DNA of 64,000 nucleotides from Gautieria morchelliformis (taxonomy: Eukaryota > Basidiomycota > Agaricomycetes > Gomphales > Gomphaceae), in NCBI GenBank assembly GCA_015179125.1, contig WHVA01000075.1, forward strand, positions 62,001-126,000, in the 5' to 3' direction. Shown here in pieces: positions 12,746 to 22,859 of this stretch (the first letter of the stretch is position 1; each line of letters opens with the position of its first letter). The notes under the pieces were generated by a model. That model did no database searches. It was given only the letters and a program-made list of their open reading frames with translations, and had not been told where the DNA came from. The translations under genes were made by a program, and so were the position numbers.

Positions 12746-13217
12746 TATAAGGGCAACCTAGGCAGACGCTCTACACTCAAGCGGCGAACTGGCGAAGGGG
12801 GATCCAAAGTGAGATAGAGAACTATATACAGGACATAGACATACCTGGCGAAGGGGGATCCAAAGAGAAAACTCTAAGGAACCCCTTCGCCACCTAACTA
12901 CGACTATAAGCAAACGCGGGCATGCTAGCCCGATCACCGAATGCCCGAGTTACATAAGCAATCATGCCAGCGATAACAGGGGTGGACAGATAAGGAAGGA
13001 ATGATGTCGGAAGGGGCCGGAACAGAAAGGGAAATAAATGGAACACAAGACAAAAGGATGCTAAAGGCTAGGAGAAGCTCAGGGGCCACCAACAACACGC
13101 TGCGATGATGCAGTGTGCGATAACGCACAGTGCGATCGTACACAGTGCGACGATGCACAGTGTGATCATGCACAGTGCAGTGTGATCATGCACAGTGCGA
13201 TTGGTGTTCCCCTGACA
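12746..13217 (-). repeat. LTR A', 3' LTR of Chromo-2
   Basis: 472 bp, plus-strand ends TATAAGGGC and CCCTGACA. It is related to LTR A at both ends but differs in the middle (gcggcgaactggcgaagg in place of the LTR A segment). It holds a short array of 'atgcacagtgcga'-type repeats at about 13090-13205. Confidence 0.85.
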
Positions 13218-13220
13218 TCA

Positions 13221-16200
13221 CCCCCCCTCTAGAATGCGGCGACCCGACGCATGAAGTCCCACTGGTGGAACAGGGATGCGATTCTGAAATGTGACAGCCT
13301 CCAAGGAGCGAATGCGACGAGGGGCACCTGGATGCGAACGGTAGAAGTCGGCAATCAGGTCAGGAGCTTGGACATCGCCCTCATTTTCCCAAGAATTCTC
13401 TTCACAGCCATACCCCTTCCACTTGATGAGGAACTGGAGGCGATTTGCTCGCATGCGACTGTCTAACACCTGTTCAACGTCAAAGTGCTCATCACCCTCT
13501 CTAAGGATGGGTGGAGGTGGTGGGGATGGTCGCCGACCCAAGATTGGATCGGATGGAGCAGGAGTGAGCTTAATGACGGGGAAAACAGGGTGGAGGCGAC
13601 TTAGAGACCTTGGGAGGCGGAGACGGTGGGCTTGTGACCCAACTTGGCGTTCAACCACATAGGGGCCAAGTCGCCGATGAGCTAGCTTTTTCGAAGGACG
13701 GGTGGTGTGTATATCGCCTGCATCGAGGTAAACCTTGTCACCCGGAGAAAACGTAGGTGCTGGTTCACGTCGGCGATTATAGTATATTGCCATGTCCTCC
13801 TTCGACTTTGCCAGTGCTGACTTTGCTTCTGACAGTGACTCCTCCATGCGTTCCTTGAATTCATTGACCGACTCAAGGTTCGATGGGGGTTGATGTGGTT
13901 CGAAGCCCATTCGTGGGTGCCGCCCAGTGTCCAGCATGAAGGGCGATTGACGAGCGGAAGCATGCACATGGTTGTTGTACTGGAACTCGGCCATGGGCAA
14001 GAGGTCATCCCAGTCGTCCTGTCGCTCATTGACAAAGAGTCGAAGGTACTGCTCTAGCTCTTGATTGAGTCGCTCCGTCTGTCCGTCAGTCTGTGGGTGG
14101 TATGCTGTGGAGGCTGCGATGCAAATTCCCAGCAGGCGATAAAGCTCATGAGTGAATTCACGCACGAACTGGACTCCGCGATCTGACACCACTGTTCGCG
14201 GGAGGCTGTGCAGCTTCCAGACATGGTGTAGGAAAAGTCGTGCTGCTCCGGCTGCCGTGATCGTGGTGTTAGTGGGGATGAAGTGTGCCCGCTTGGAGAC
14301 CGAGTCCACTACATTCATAACAGCATCGTAGCCATGTGCGTCAGGCAGTTCCACAATGAAGTCAACACTGATCGTGTCCCAGCAAGCTTCAGGGACAGGC
14401 AGTGGATGGAGTTCACCAAGGGGTGGCTGCCTTCGTGCCTTTGTTCGCAGGCATAAATCGCACGTCTTGGAGTACTCGCCAACATACCGCGACATGTGGG
14501 GCCACCAGTAATTTCGCGAGACAAGTTCAAGGGTCTTCCATCGCCCTGGATGACCAGCGACCCGAGAATCATTGTGCTGGGCGACAATTTGTCGCCTGAG
14601 GTCCTGGACGTCTGGAACGTAAACTTTACCTCGGAATGTGAGCAACCCATCCATCTCAGCCCACTCTGCAGACACCAGCGATTTCCCACCAGACTCTCGC
14701 AGCTTCTTTACCGCTCCTGCGACCTCATCCTCCAGTGACCCATCTCCAAATGCCTTCTTTACGTCGCGAATAATCCCACGTTCTTCCCCCACCAGGGTGA
14801 GCCCCTCCAGGGCGCGAACAATGAACAGCTCTGGGCGTAGGAGCATCAAATCACTGTTGTCACCCGATCCTGACCCATGGTCCGAGCGCCGCGACAGTGC
14901 GTCTGACTTGCCCATCGTGACACCAGGCCGATGGTGAATCTAAAAATCAAAACGCGACAAGTAGAGAGACCATCTAGCCTGCCTGCGATTAAGCTTCTTT
15001 GCAGTGCAAAATACTCCAGGTTCTTGTGGTCAGTCCAGATCTCAATGCGATGCTTAGTACCTTCAAGGAAATGTCGCCATTCCTCTAGGGCACGAATAAT
15101 CGCCAGCATCTCCTTGTCATGAATCTCATAATTTCGCTCCACAGGGGTGAGACTCTTGGAGTAAAATGCAATCGGATGCCATTTGTCGTCATCTGGAGAT
15201 CGTTGGGATAGGACTGCACCAGTGGCGACATCTGAACTGTCAGCCTCCACCCGGTATGGTTGATTGTCATCTGCAAAGTGCAGGATCGGCGTTGATGTGA
15301 ATCGCTGCTTCAGCCCATCAAATGCCTGCTGTTCGCGATCACCCCATGACCATTGTACGTCCTTCTTGGTGAGCTCGAACAGGGGACGTGCATGATGGGA
15401 GAAGCCCTCAACCAACCGGCAATAAAAGTTGGCAAAGCCCAGGAATGCCTGCACCTCCTTGCGATTTGCCGGGGCTGGCCAGTCCATGACACCTGCAACC
15501 TTGATGGGGTCCATCTCCACCTTGCCATGTGACACAATGAGCCCAAGGTACTCAATCTTTGTTCGCTCAAATTCGCATTTCTCAGGGCGAAGATATAGCT
15601 TGTGCTGCCGTAGGCGCTCAAGGACTATTCGCAGAAGTCGGCGATGCTCCTCAAGGGTGTCGGTGAAGATCAGGATATCATATAGGTACACACACACATG
15701 CCCTTCCATGATGAGGTCTTGGAAGATGTCGTTCATCATGGTCTGGAAGGTCGCAGGGCTGTTTGTCAGTCCAAAGAACATGACGAGGGGTTCAAAGAGG
15801 CCGCAATTAGTGTGGAACGCAGCCTTCCACTCATCGCCATCCTTGATCCGCACATTATTAAAGCCCCATCGCACGTCTAGCTTGGTGAAGTATTTCGCTC
15901 CACGAAGTTGTGCAATGAGCTCAGAAATAATGGGAAGGGGGTAGCAATTTTTCACTGTCATGGCATTGAGCACGCGATAATCCTGGTCCAGTCGCAGCGA
16001 CCCGTCCTTCTTCTTGATGAAGAACACTGGGCTGGCCATAGGCGATTTCTAGGGGCGAATGCGACTGGTGTGCAGGTTCTCCTGCAGGAATTCATCCAGC
16101 TGTGACTGTTCACTGGGGGCAAGTGGGTAAACCTTGCATGCAGATGGCTTGGCTCCTGGCTCAAGCTCAATCGCATGGTCCCATGTCCTGCGCTCGGGTA

Positions 16201-16970
16201 GCGAATCAAAGGACTCTTTAGCGAAAACATCCTCGAAGTCACGGAGGTACGGAGGGATGAGTTCCTTTTCCGCTGGGGGTACACTGCGAAGGGCCTTTTC
16301 CGCGAGCTGCTGCGAAGTGGTTGTGGTGGCTGCAATAATGGGTACAGGTACATTGGGCGTGGACACAGTCGCAAACAGGCGGTCGCCTGGCTCCAGAAGG
16401 GGCTCAACCTCACCAGCCTCATCTCCTTCTGCGTCTCCCTCTTCCTCTTCCACCATCTGAGGCAGGGGGCCCATGCGGCATGCACGTATTCTCGCCTCCT
16501 CTCTCCGCTCTTCCCGCAGTGTTGCTCTGCAGGTGTGGCACTGCGCAGGGCATCTATTCAGTGTCACCTCCTGCGTTCGCCAGTTAACCTCTGGGTTGTG
16601 CTCCCGGAGCCATGGATAGCCCAGGATCATCTTGTGCTTCCAAAGGTTCGTAACGGCAAAGACAGCGCGTTCAGAGTGGTCGCGGAATCGCAGGATGACA
16701 TCAACAACATTGCGAATCGCTCCGCCCTCGTTGGGAGTGCCATCAACATTGTAGACAGGGGCAGGGCGTGTGAGTGATCGCATGGTTAACTTCTCAGCGG
16801 CAACAAATTCGCTGTCGATGAACAACCCGGTCGCACCACTGTCAAGGAGTGCAGTCACTCCTTTGACCTCAGCAGTGTCTGTTGTCTGGATCTCTACCTT
16901 GAGGTTCAGCGAATTTGGAGAGGGAACGGATGCAACCACAAAGTGCTTGGGAAGAGCTCACTCCCAACGC
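13221..16970 (-). mobile_element. Chromo-2 pol region: protease, RT, RNase H, integrase, chromodomain
   Basis: Minus strand. A protease DSGATG motif lies near 16840. RT with [11 protein letters not shown] and a YLYDILIF box lies at 15500-16030. RNase H with YEIHDKEMLAI lies near 15120. Integrase with an HHCC zinc region lies near 14500, and its core extends to about 13700. A chromodomain with FLIKWKGYG lies near 13430. It is a sister of Chromo-1 pol with the same domain order. Confidence 0.87.
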
Positions 16971-17130
16971 TTCAGTCGTGGTGAAGGACCTTTCTGAATG
17001 TTGGCAGTTGATGTGTCTTTATCGCTTGCTGTGTGCGACCCAGTTTCTGACACAGGGAATGTATCTTCAGTATCTGGGGCTATTGACAGAGCAGCAAATC
17101 GATTGGACAGGGGCAGCGAGGGCACATCTC

Positions 17131-18242
17131 TCACTCGCTGCGCGACACAAAATCCTCCGCCTCATCCTTCTCAACCTCTTCCTCAGCGACATCTCGCACA
17201 TCCGCAGCGACCATCCAGTGCTCCAAAAGCTCCTCACGCTCATCAGCTGTCATGTAGCGGATGTCGTAGGCCTGCGGGCATTCTCGCGCAAAGTGTCCGA
17301 CCTTTCCGCAGCGCCGACAGGTGAGTGGCTGTGGGAACCGCTTCTTCGCAGCATCCACATCCATCGGAGCAGGCCCAGAGGCATTTGGAAGGGGAGTGGG
17401 CACTGGCGTTATTGCTGGCCTCAAAGAGAGCTGACTGGTGAACCTGGTGTGTGATTCACCTGCCTTGCAAAAACTGGCGGTGGGGGAGGGCCACTGTTCA
17501 TCACCCTAGGCCCCTGGAATGCTTCGTTGGCTGCACACGTGAGTGCGACTGTTCTCGCAGCTCCATACCATGCAGAAGGGTCATCATCCTTTGGCCTGCC
17601 ATCCAACATCAATGTGATGCGACTCTGGATTGCAGGCTCGAGACCTCAACGGAACTTCATCACAATCAATCGCCCATCTGTGTATTCGGCCTTCTCAACC
17701 AGCTCCTCGAACCCATCGATGTATTCGTCAACTGAACGCTTGCCCTGGTGGTACTGGCGCAATTCCAGTTGATTCATAGCATTGGTGGCCTCATGTAGGG
17801 GGTAGAACTGCTGGCGAAAAGCCTCAACGAAATCCTTCCAGGTCGCGTAGAGCGGCGCCCCATGCTTCGCTTCATGAGTGAATGCGCGTGTGGCGAAAGT
17901 TGCAGCCCTTCCTGTTTTCATGAAGGACATCGCCCAAAGGATCTGCGACTGCTCGTCTGGAAAGTCGCTTGCACACACACCCAGGTAGAGGCTGCACGAC
18001 TGGAAGAAGTTGCGACCGTTTGCACGATCCCCATCGTACTCGGAAGGCTTTGCTGGCTCTGCTGTTCGTTTTGAGGAGGTGCGAACGCGACTAGGGAGTC
18101 CAGCCATCAGCCCAGTGGTTGTAGCCTGCAGGGTGTTCAACCTCGTCTCCAGATCTTGTTTTTCCTGCCTCTCCCTCATCAACTCTTGCTCTATCGCCGC
18201 CAAGCGGTCCAAAACTTCAGCAGCAGATGGCAGGTTGTCCAT
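17131..18242 (-). mobile_element. Chromo-2 gag region
   Basis: Minus strand from an ATG at 18242. An N-terminal coiled-coil-like segment (LAAIEQELMRERQEKQDL) is followed by a gag core (YDGDRANGRNFFQSC) and a CCHC knuckle (CRRCGKVGHFARECP) near 17290. Same family as Chromo-1 gag. Confidence 0.85.
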
Positions 18243-18636
18243 GGTAAGTGTTAGAGGGTGTCAGGGTATGAGAAAGGATTGCTAAAATCGCTGCTTTCGA
18301 AGGGTGGTCGATTCAAAGTCGGGCGATTTTGCAACCGGTGCTCTAGAGAGAGTTTTCTACTATAAGGGCAACCTAGGCAGACCCTCTACACTCAAGCGGC
18401 GAACTGGCAAAGGGGGTTCCAAAGTGAGATAGAGAACTATATACAGGACATAGACATACCTGGCGAAGGGGGATCCAAAGAGAAAACTCTAAGGAACCCC
18501 TTCGCCACCTAACTACGACTATAAGCAAATGCGGGCATGCTAGCCCGATCACCGAATGCCTGAGTTACATAAGCAATCATGCCAGCGATAACAGGGCTGG
18601 ACAGATAAGGAAGGAATGATGTCGGAAGGGGCCGGA

Positions 18637-19319
18637 TGTTACGTATCGAGATTTCTACTAAGTTGGAACTGGAAAGGACGGCGGCTTCAACTTATAGGTT
18701 GCGCCCCCGATGAACTATCGTCCTAAGTATTTCGGAACTGAGTCGGAAGTCGGAAAGTACTGGACCAAAGGTTTGGTCGGAACTGGTGTCGGAACTGAGG
18801 CGGAAGGCGGAAGACTGAGAGAGACTGAGATCTTGCTAGACTCGCTGTGCTAAGAACAGGAGATGGAGCGAAAGAAATCAAGTATCGAAGGTGATTATCT
18901 GATTGCAGAATAACAGACATACATGAGGGGGTTTTATACAAAGCGCAGAGCAACAAGTAATGGTGTTGTACTAAACAAATTCTGGAGGAAGCGGAAGTCG
19001 AGTACAATGTGTGGGAACTAACTAATTGGGAACAATGGGACTACAAGGGGGGTTCAGGGTAAGGTAGAACAATGGCAAAGAACAAGGGGTCGGGAAAAGA
19101 TATCTGACAACGAACTACAAGGGTGACCGGGTATGTGGTTTTGATGAACGATGAAGCGGGTCCGGTGGGTCCGAGTAATAGAGTCGAAAGAACAAGGGAA
19201 ATGTACAATGGGCGAAATGTTGGAAATGTCGGAGGGGCGGAACGTGTGACGGAACTATCGGAGGGGCGGAAAGAGTGGCGGAACTGAGGGCCGGAAGTCG
19301 GAAATGAACGGTCGTAACA
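18637..19319. repeat. solo LTR C (Chromo-3 family)
   Basis: 683 bp with TGTTACG...CGTAACA ends and a perfect 5-bp target duplication ccgga (18632-18636, 19320-19324). It matches the two LTRs of Chromo-3 closely and is dense in CGGAA. It inserted inside a CCGGAA word of the host LTR. Confidence 0.9.
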
Positions 19320-19454
19320 CCGGAACAGAAAGGGAAATAAATGGAACACAAGACAAAAGGATGCTAAAGGCTAGGAGAAGCTCAGGGGCCACCAACAACA
19401 CGCTGCGATGATGCAGTGTGCGATAACGCACAGTGCAACGACGCACAGTGCGAT

Positions 19455-19575
19455 CGTACACATGGCGACGATGCACAGTGCGACGATGCACAGTGCGACG
19501 ATGCACAGTGCGACGATGCACAGTGCGACGATGCACAGTGCGACGATGCACAGTGCGATCATGCACAGTGCGATT
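19455..19575. repeat. 15-bp minisatellite inside LTR A'
   Basis: About seven tandem units of gcgacgatgcacagt, the last a variant with gatcatg. The matching place in the other LTR of the same element (13140-13205) has only a few, more irregular units, so copy number changed after insertion or between strands during replication. Confidence 0.85.
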
Positions 19576-19771
19576 GGTGTTCCCCTGACAAAGTCGGAAA
19601 TTGGATTGGAACTGGTGAGGCGAACAGAACTGGTGGAAGTTCTCCCAGAAGCGGAATCATTTCCAAAAGCAGAGGCGGAGATGGAATCGGAACCGGAACC
19701 GGAGTCGGAAATGGAGTCGGAACTGGGTGTGGTGTCGGAACTGGAAATGGAAAACAGGGTGTCCCCTGACA

Positions 19772-20135
19772 GACGGCAATGTGGTCCTGCTCGATTTTTC
19801 TCTTTGTGAGGCACTCGGATCACCTTTAATGCGTAAGCTGGCTGACAGGGGGACATGGGGAGGTGGGTCCCTTCCGGAGATCACACGTGTACATAACATT
19901 GACCGTTGGGTGCTTTTTATCAGTATATCTTTGGTATTTGGTGCACTTGGAATCGTATCACGTACCCAGGCCTCGTTACGCTCACGTCTGCAAATGAATG
20001 TGCCGTATGGTGAAGTGTTGGCAGAGCTCGATAGGTATCGATGGCTGGGATCATACTCAGACGTTGATGATATTCCAATGGAGCCACCGCTGGGTGGTGA
20101 GGGGCATACTTGGGATTTAACAGATGTCTCCTGAA
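19772..20135 (+). pseudogene. kinase-like gene, 3' fragment
   Basis: It starts abruptly at the LTR boundary with GNVVLLDFSLC (the DFG region, here DFS). An intron with the same position and sequence type as the last intron of the other copies follows (GTGGGT...TTATCAG, ending at 19922), then a last exon RLQMNVPYGEVLAELDRYRWLG ending TGA 20135. The exon before that intron is one base shorter than in copy 1, which shifts frame. The C-terminal tail (VDDIPMEPPLGGEGHTWDL) differs from the other two copies. The upstream part is missing; a matching 5' end in the same orientation is at 2890-3400. Confidence 0.65.
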
Positions 20136-21061
20136 CTCCTCAAACTCATCGGATGTCAAAGCAGCTTTATCTCGCCCGACTCAACCAAGCGTCGGAATGC
20201 ATGTGGCTTTAATTTCTTGAGATGGATAGATTTCGGTCCCCTGGTGCAGCCTGCGACACAGCTTCCTTCTCATACACTGTTGCCTTTCACAAATAATTGG
20301 ACAGTATTACTATCGGAGGCTCGCAGCTTATTCAACTGAGCAGGCGAAGCATACGACACCAGTCTGTGCTGCAACGTGTCAGACTAATGCTGGGAACTCC
20401 GCTTGTCAATCCTCTCTCTTCTCTTCCTCAGAGTCTCAGATCACTACTTCCATCAATTTGTACTTTTGCTGTGGCATATCTTCTCCAAGTATATTCTCTC
20501 GCTCCCATCTGACAGAGAGTTTGGAAGGCAAACTCGATATTTATCTGACATGTGGCTGCTGATGCGATAGGTCGGAGATTCGCCGACGAATCTTAATCAT
20601 TACCAAGTACGGATTGAGGAATGTCCCCGAGTGACAAGGGAAACTTGCCAACGGTAGACTGAGACAACTCGCCGTGCACCCGCTGTCACTCCGACCCTTC
20701 TTTAATTCAGCCAATGGTGCTGCTAGTAACGATATCTATCCTTTGTTCAGCCCTTCATGATGCCTGGACAGACATGGTATCTTCGCCTGCTATTAATACT
20801 CCATCCACTCTCTCCACCTTATTATAATCTGCGGGTGCAATCAATGCAATATACGTACCCTGTTAATCCTTGCTTGTTTGTGCGCACTCAACCTCAAAAT
20901 GGGAAATGTTTAAATACGAGGAAGGACTTTCAATTAAGACGTCGACAAAACCGGCTTTATAGAAACCTCAGACACCAGAAGGGCGTGACAGTGGCCTCTT
21001 TACATTACATCCTGAGATAAGGCTGCATTGACATGCGAAGAGTTTCAGGGGATTAGGTAAT
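20136..21061. other. intergenic, kinase 3' flanks
   Basis: Bases just after 20136 and just before 21061 resemble each other and 1400-1500 (a 'cagccttatctcaggatgtaaag'-type block, two orientations), so this is where the 3' flanks of two kinase-like copies meet tail to tail. Nothing else recognised. Confidence 0.45.
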
Positions 21062-22325
21062 TTATAAAATTTCCCAGTTGCCTTCAAATTTAATCGATGC
21101 TGGCTTCCTTGGCGCCAGCCATCCAGCTTGATCCAGCTCTGCCAACTCCTCGCCGAACGGCACATTCATTTGCAGACGCGAGCGGAACCAGTCCCGGGTA
21201 CGTAGTTTCATTCCGAGTGCTGAAAATACTTCAGTTATACTGATTAAAGGCACCCAACGGTCAATGGTGTGCGCTCGTGTTATCTCAGGAAAAGCCCTAC
21301 CTCGCCATGTCCTCCAAGGCAACCTCCGTCCGCTCGGAAGGTGGTCCGAAAGTCCTACACAGAGCAAAATCAAGCAGGATGACATTACAGTCCTGGTTTG
21401 AAGGGTTATGGTGAATGATCAGATTATCTCCTTTTATATCGTTATGAACAACACCACACCCATGCATATCGTGTAATGCCGTAGCAACTGCATCTGCCTA
21501 AGATGTAAACCTATCAGTACAAAGCAGATGAAGGAAACAAAATCTTTGCACGGTTCAATACACCACCTTCGTCTAGTCCAAGTTCACTTGGGGTCGCCAT
21601 GGATGCCGTGGGGCCCTCGATCACCTCCATAATATATCCAAATGTCGCCTCTCCATTCGGAAGTAGGCACTGCTGCGATATGTGAGCCTGCCCCAGAAGA
21701 TGAGACGGCAAATACCTTGCAAAAGCCATATGACCAAGGGACACTGCAGCCTGTGAAAGCATCGATCGAGTCATACTGCTGTAGCACATAGCCCAGAGGG
21801 TGAAGAACTTGCCCTGCAGAGCTCTCATGCGATCATATGCCCAAGCTTCATTAGCGGCCAATCGCGCACCAGGAAGCCACTCAGCATAATCTAAATTTCC
21901 CCATAGATCTTCAAGTGTAGGAACAAAGCCTAAATAGCTTTCTTGAAACAATTTGATAATCACTGGTACGGGTGACACGTCGGGGAAATTTTGTGAGGTC
22001 ATAAAACCCTTCCAGACTTGAGACCACTTGCCGTCTCCGCCTTGAATGCGAGCTTGTAAAACTAGTAAGGGCGTGGTGACGTTATACCCAGTGCAGTGCC
22101 GGACAAGTCGAGGGAGCTCGCGGGTTCCAGGAGACGGATGACCATGATAAGACCCCATGTAGCTCGTTACGGTAAGAACATGACCAGGATGGATGGGAGC
22201 TTCAAGGATGCTTTCTTGTAAGCGCACAGCCTGGCCCAAAAAGTCTCCAGATCCTCCTGTGTTCGTGGGCATTTGAAGTAGAAAAACCCGCTCTCGATGT
22301 TCACAGGTGGTGCTCGGGGGGCCAT
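21062..22325 (-). pseudogene. kinase-like protein, copy 2 (near-complete)
   Basis: Same five-exon structure as copy 1, on the minus strand: 22325-21813, 21750-21716, 21669-21564, 21493-21301 and 21239-21062 (TAA). The first intron is again GC-AG (GCAAGT...ACAG). The start ATG (MAPRAPPV) is in a good position. Motifs: VIIKLF, NEAWAYDRMRALQG, LPNGEATFGYIMEVIEGP, HNDIKGDN, LLDFAL (DFA for DFG). Exons 2-5 have exactly the same lengths as in copy 1 and stay in frame. The only defect I see is one missing base about 38 codons into exon 1, just after AYKKAS. It is therefore a very young pseudogene, or a functional gene if that base is a sequence error. Confidence 0.68.
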
Positions 22326-22750
22326 GTATCTTGTTCCGTTCCCGCGTATTGCAATAGAGCTCAAAGGCGGCTCAGACGGCCGGCCGCCTTAGCACTCAAG
22401 CTGGCGGAGCTCCAAAATAGCTGCTCTCCATCAGAATGGTCGTATGCAGTCACAGTTTTTACACCAGAAAGTGAGGCGAGACGAGCTCTAATATTTGAGA
22501 TCTGAAGACTGGCCCTGGGTTATTGTGACAATGGCTAGGTCCTACAGGTGAGAGACACTTGTAAGTTCTCCGCCAACTTGAAGAGACGCAGACAGATCTC
22601 TCGACAGAACCATATTCAACTATCAGTACGTATATATATTCCATATATACGCCACCCACAAAATGGTTCCGGATATATCCAAGCAAGCACGTCACAGCCG
22701 AAATAAAAATTGTCAGAATACTGCAGTGGCGTGGAATATGAATTAATCAC
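22326..22750 (-). promoter_or_regulatory. upstream region of kinase-like copy 2
   Basis: Conserved with 2890-3308 upstream of the truncated copy, which suggests promoter plus 5' UTR were duplicated with the gene. AT-rich TATATAT stretches occur near 22625-22650. No specific site can be named. Confidence 0.4.
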
Positions 22751-22859
22751 AACATACGACCCCATCCATTACCGTCGTAGATCTTAAATAAGCGTGGGAT
22801 TCAAGCCGGGTAGATGTCGCGTACATCAACAACTTGCTCAGACGCGCTGACCCAACCAC

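Larger units (their letters stand above)
12746..19590 (-). mobile_element. Chromo-2: Ty3/gypsy chromovirus fossil, LTR family A'
   Basis: Complete element on the minus strand, flanked by the 5-bp duplication aagtc (12741-12745 and 19591-19595). The left LTR is 12746-13217; the right LTR starts at 18361 and ends at 19590, with a solo LTR C nested in it. A C-run polypurine tract (plus strand) follows the left LTR. Internal order is gag, protease, RT, RNase H, integrase, chromodomain. The outline is whole but the coding part is broken by a few changes. The two LTRs are nearly identical apart from copy number of a 15-bp repeat, so it is fairly young and younger than Chromo-1. Its internal sequence favours GCGA(A)/(T)TCGC words, unlike Chromo-1. 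Confidence 0.88.
18361..19590 (-). repeat. LTR A', 5' LTR of Chromo-2, interrupted by solo LTR C
   Basis: LTR A' sequence at 18361-18636 and 19320-19590, split by solo LTR C and its ccgga target duplication. The right part carries an expanded 15-bp tandem repeat. Confidence 0.83.
4061..19771 (-). mobile_element. Chromo-1: Ty3/gypsy chromovirus fossil with LTR family A, holding nested elements
   Basis: Minus-strand element. The 3' LTR is 4061-5915 (interrupted by LTR B), the internal region 5916-11855, and the 5' LTR 11856-19771 (interrupted by a MITE and by all of Chromo-2). LTRs start TGTAAGGGC and end CCCTGACA as read on the plus strand. A polypurine tract (C-run on the plus strand, 5916-5929) sits next to the 3' LTR and fixes the orientation. 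Internal parts in order are gag with CCHC knuckle, protease, reverse transcriptase, RNase H, integrase and chromodomain. It is broken, with several breaks besides the insertions. The LTRs differ by several percent by eye, so it is older than Chromo-2. The 5-bp flanks (ctggc, gacgg) do not match. The sequence is very rich in TTCCG/CGGAA. Confidence 0.82.
11856..19771 (-). repeat. LTR A, 5' LTR of Chromo-1, interrupted twice
   Basis: LTR A sequence lies at 11856-12000, 12568-12745 and 19591-19771. The first gap holds a MITE, the second the complete Chromo-2, whose 5-bp target duplication (aagtc) is formed from LTR A sequence. The LTR A end at 19771 directly abuts kinase-like sequence. Confidence 0.8.

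Noticed and set aside
19408-19856. Open frames on both strands reading repeated short peptides (for example DAQCD or ALCIV)
   Set aside because: Translation of the 15-bp minisatellite and purine-rich LTR words, not a gene.
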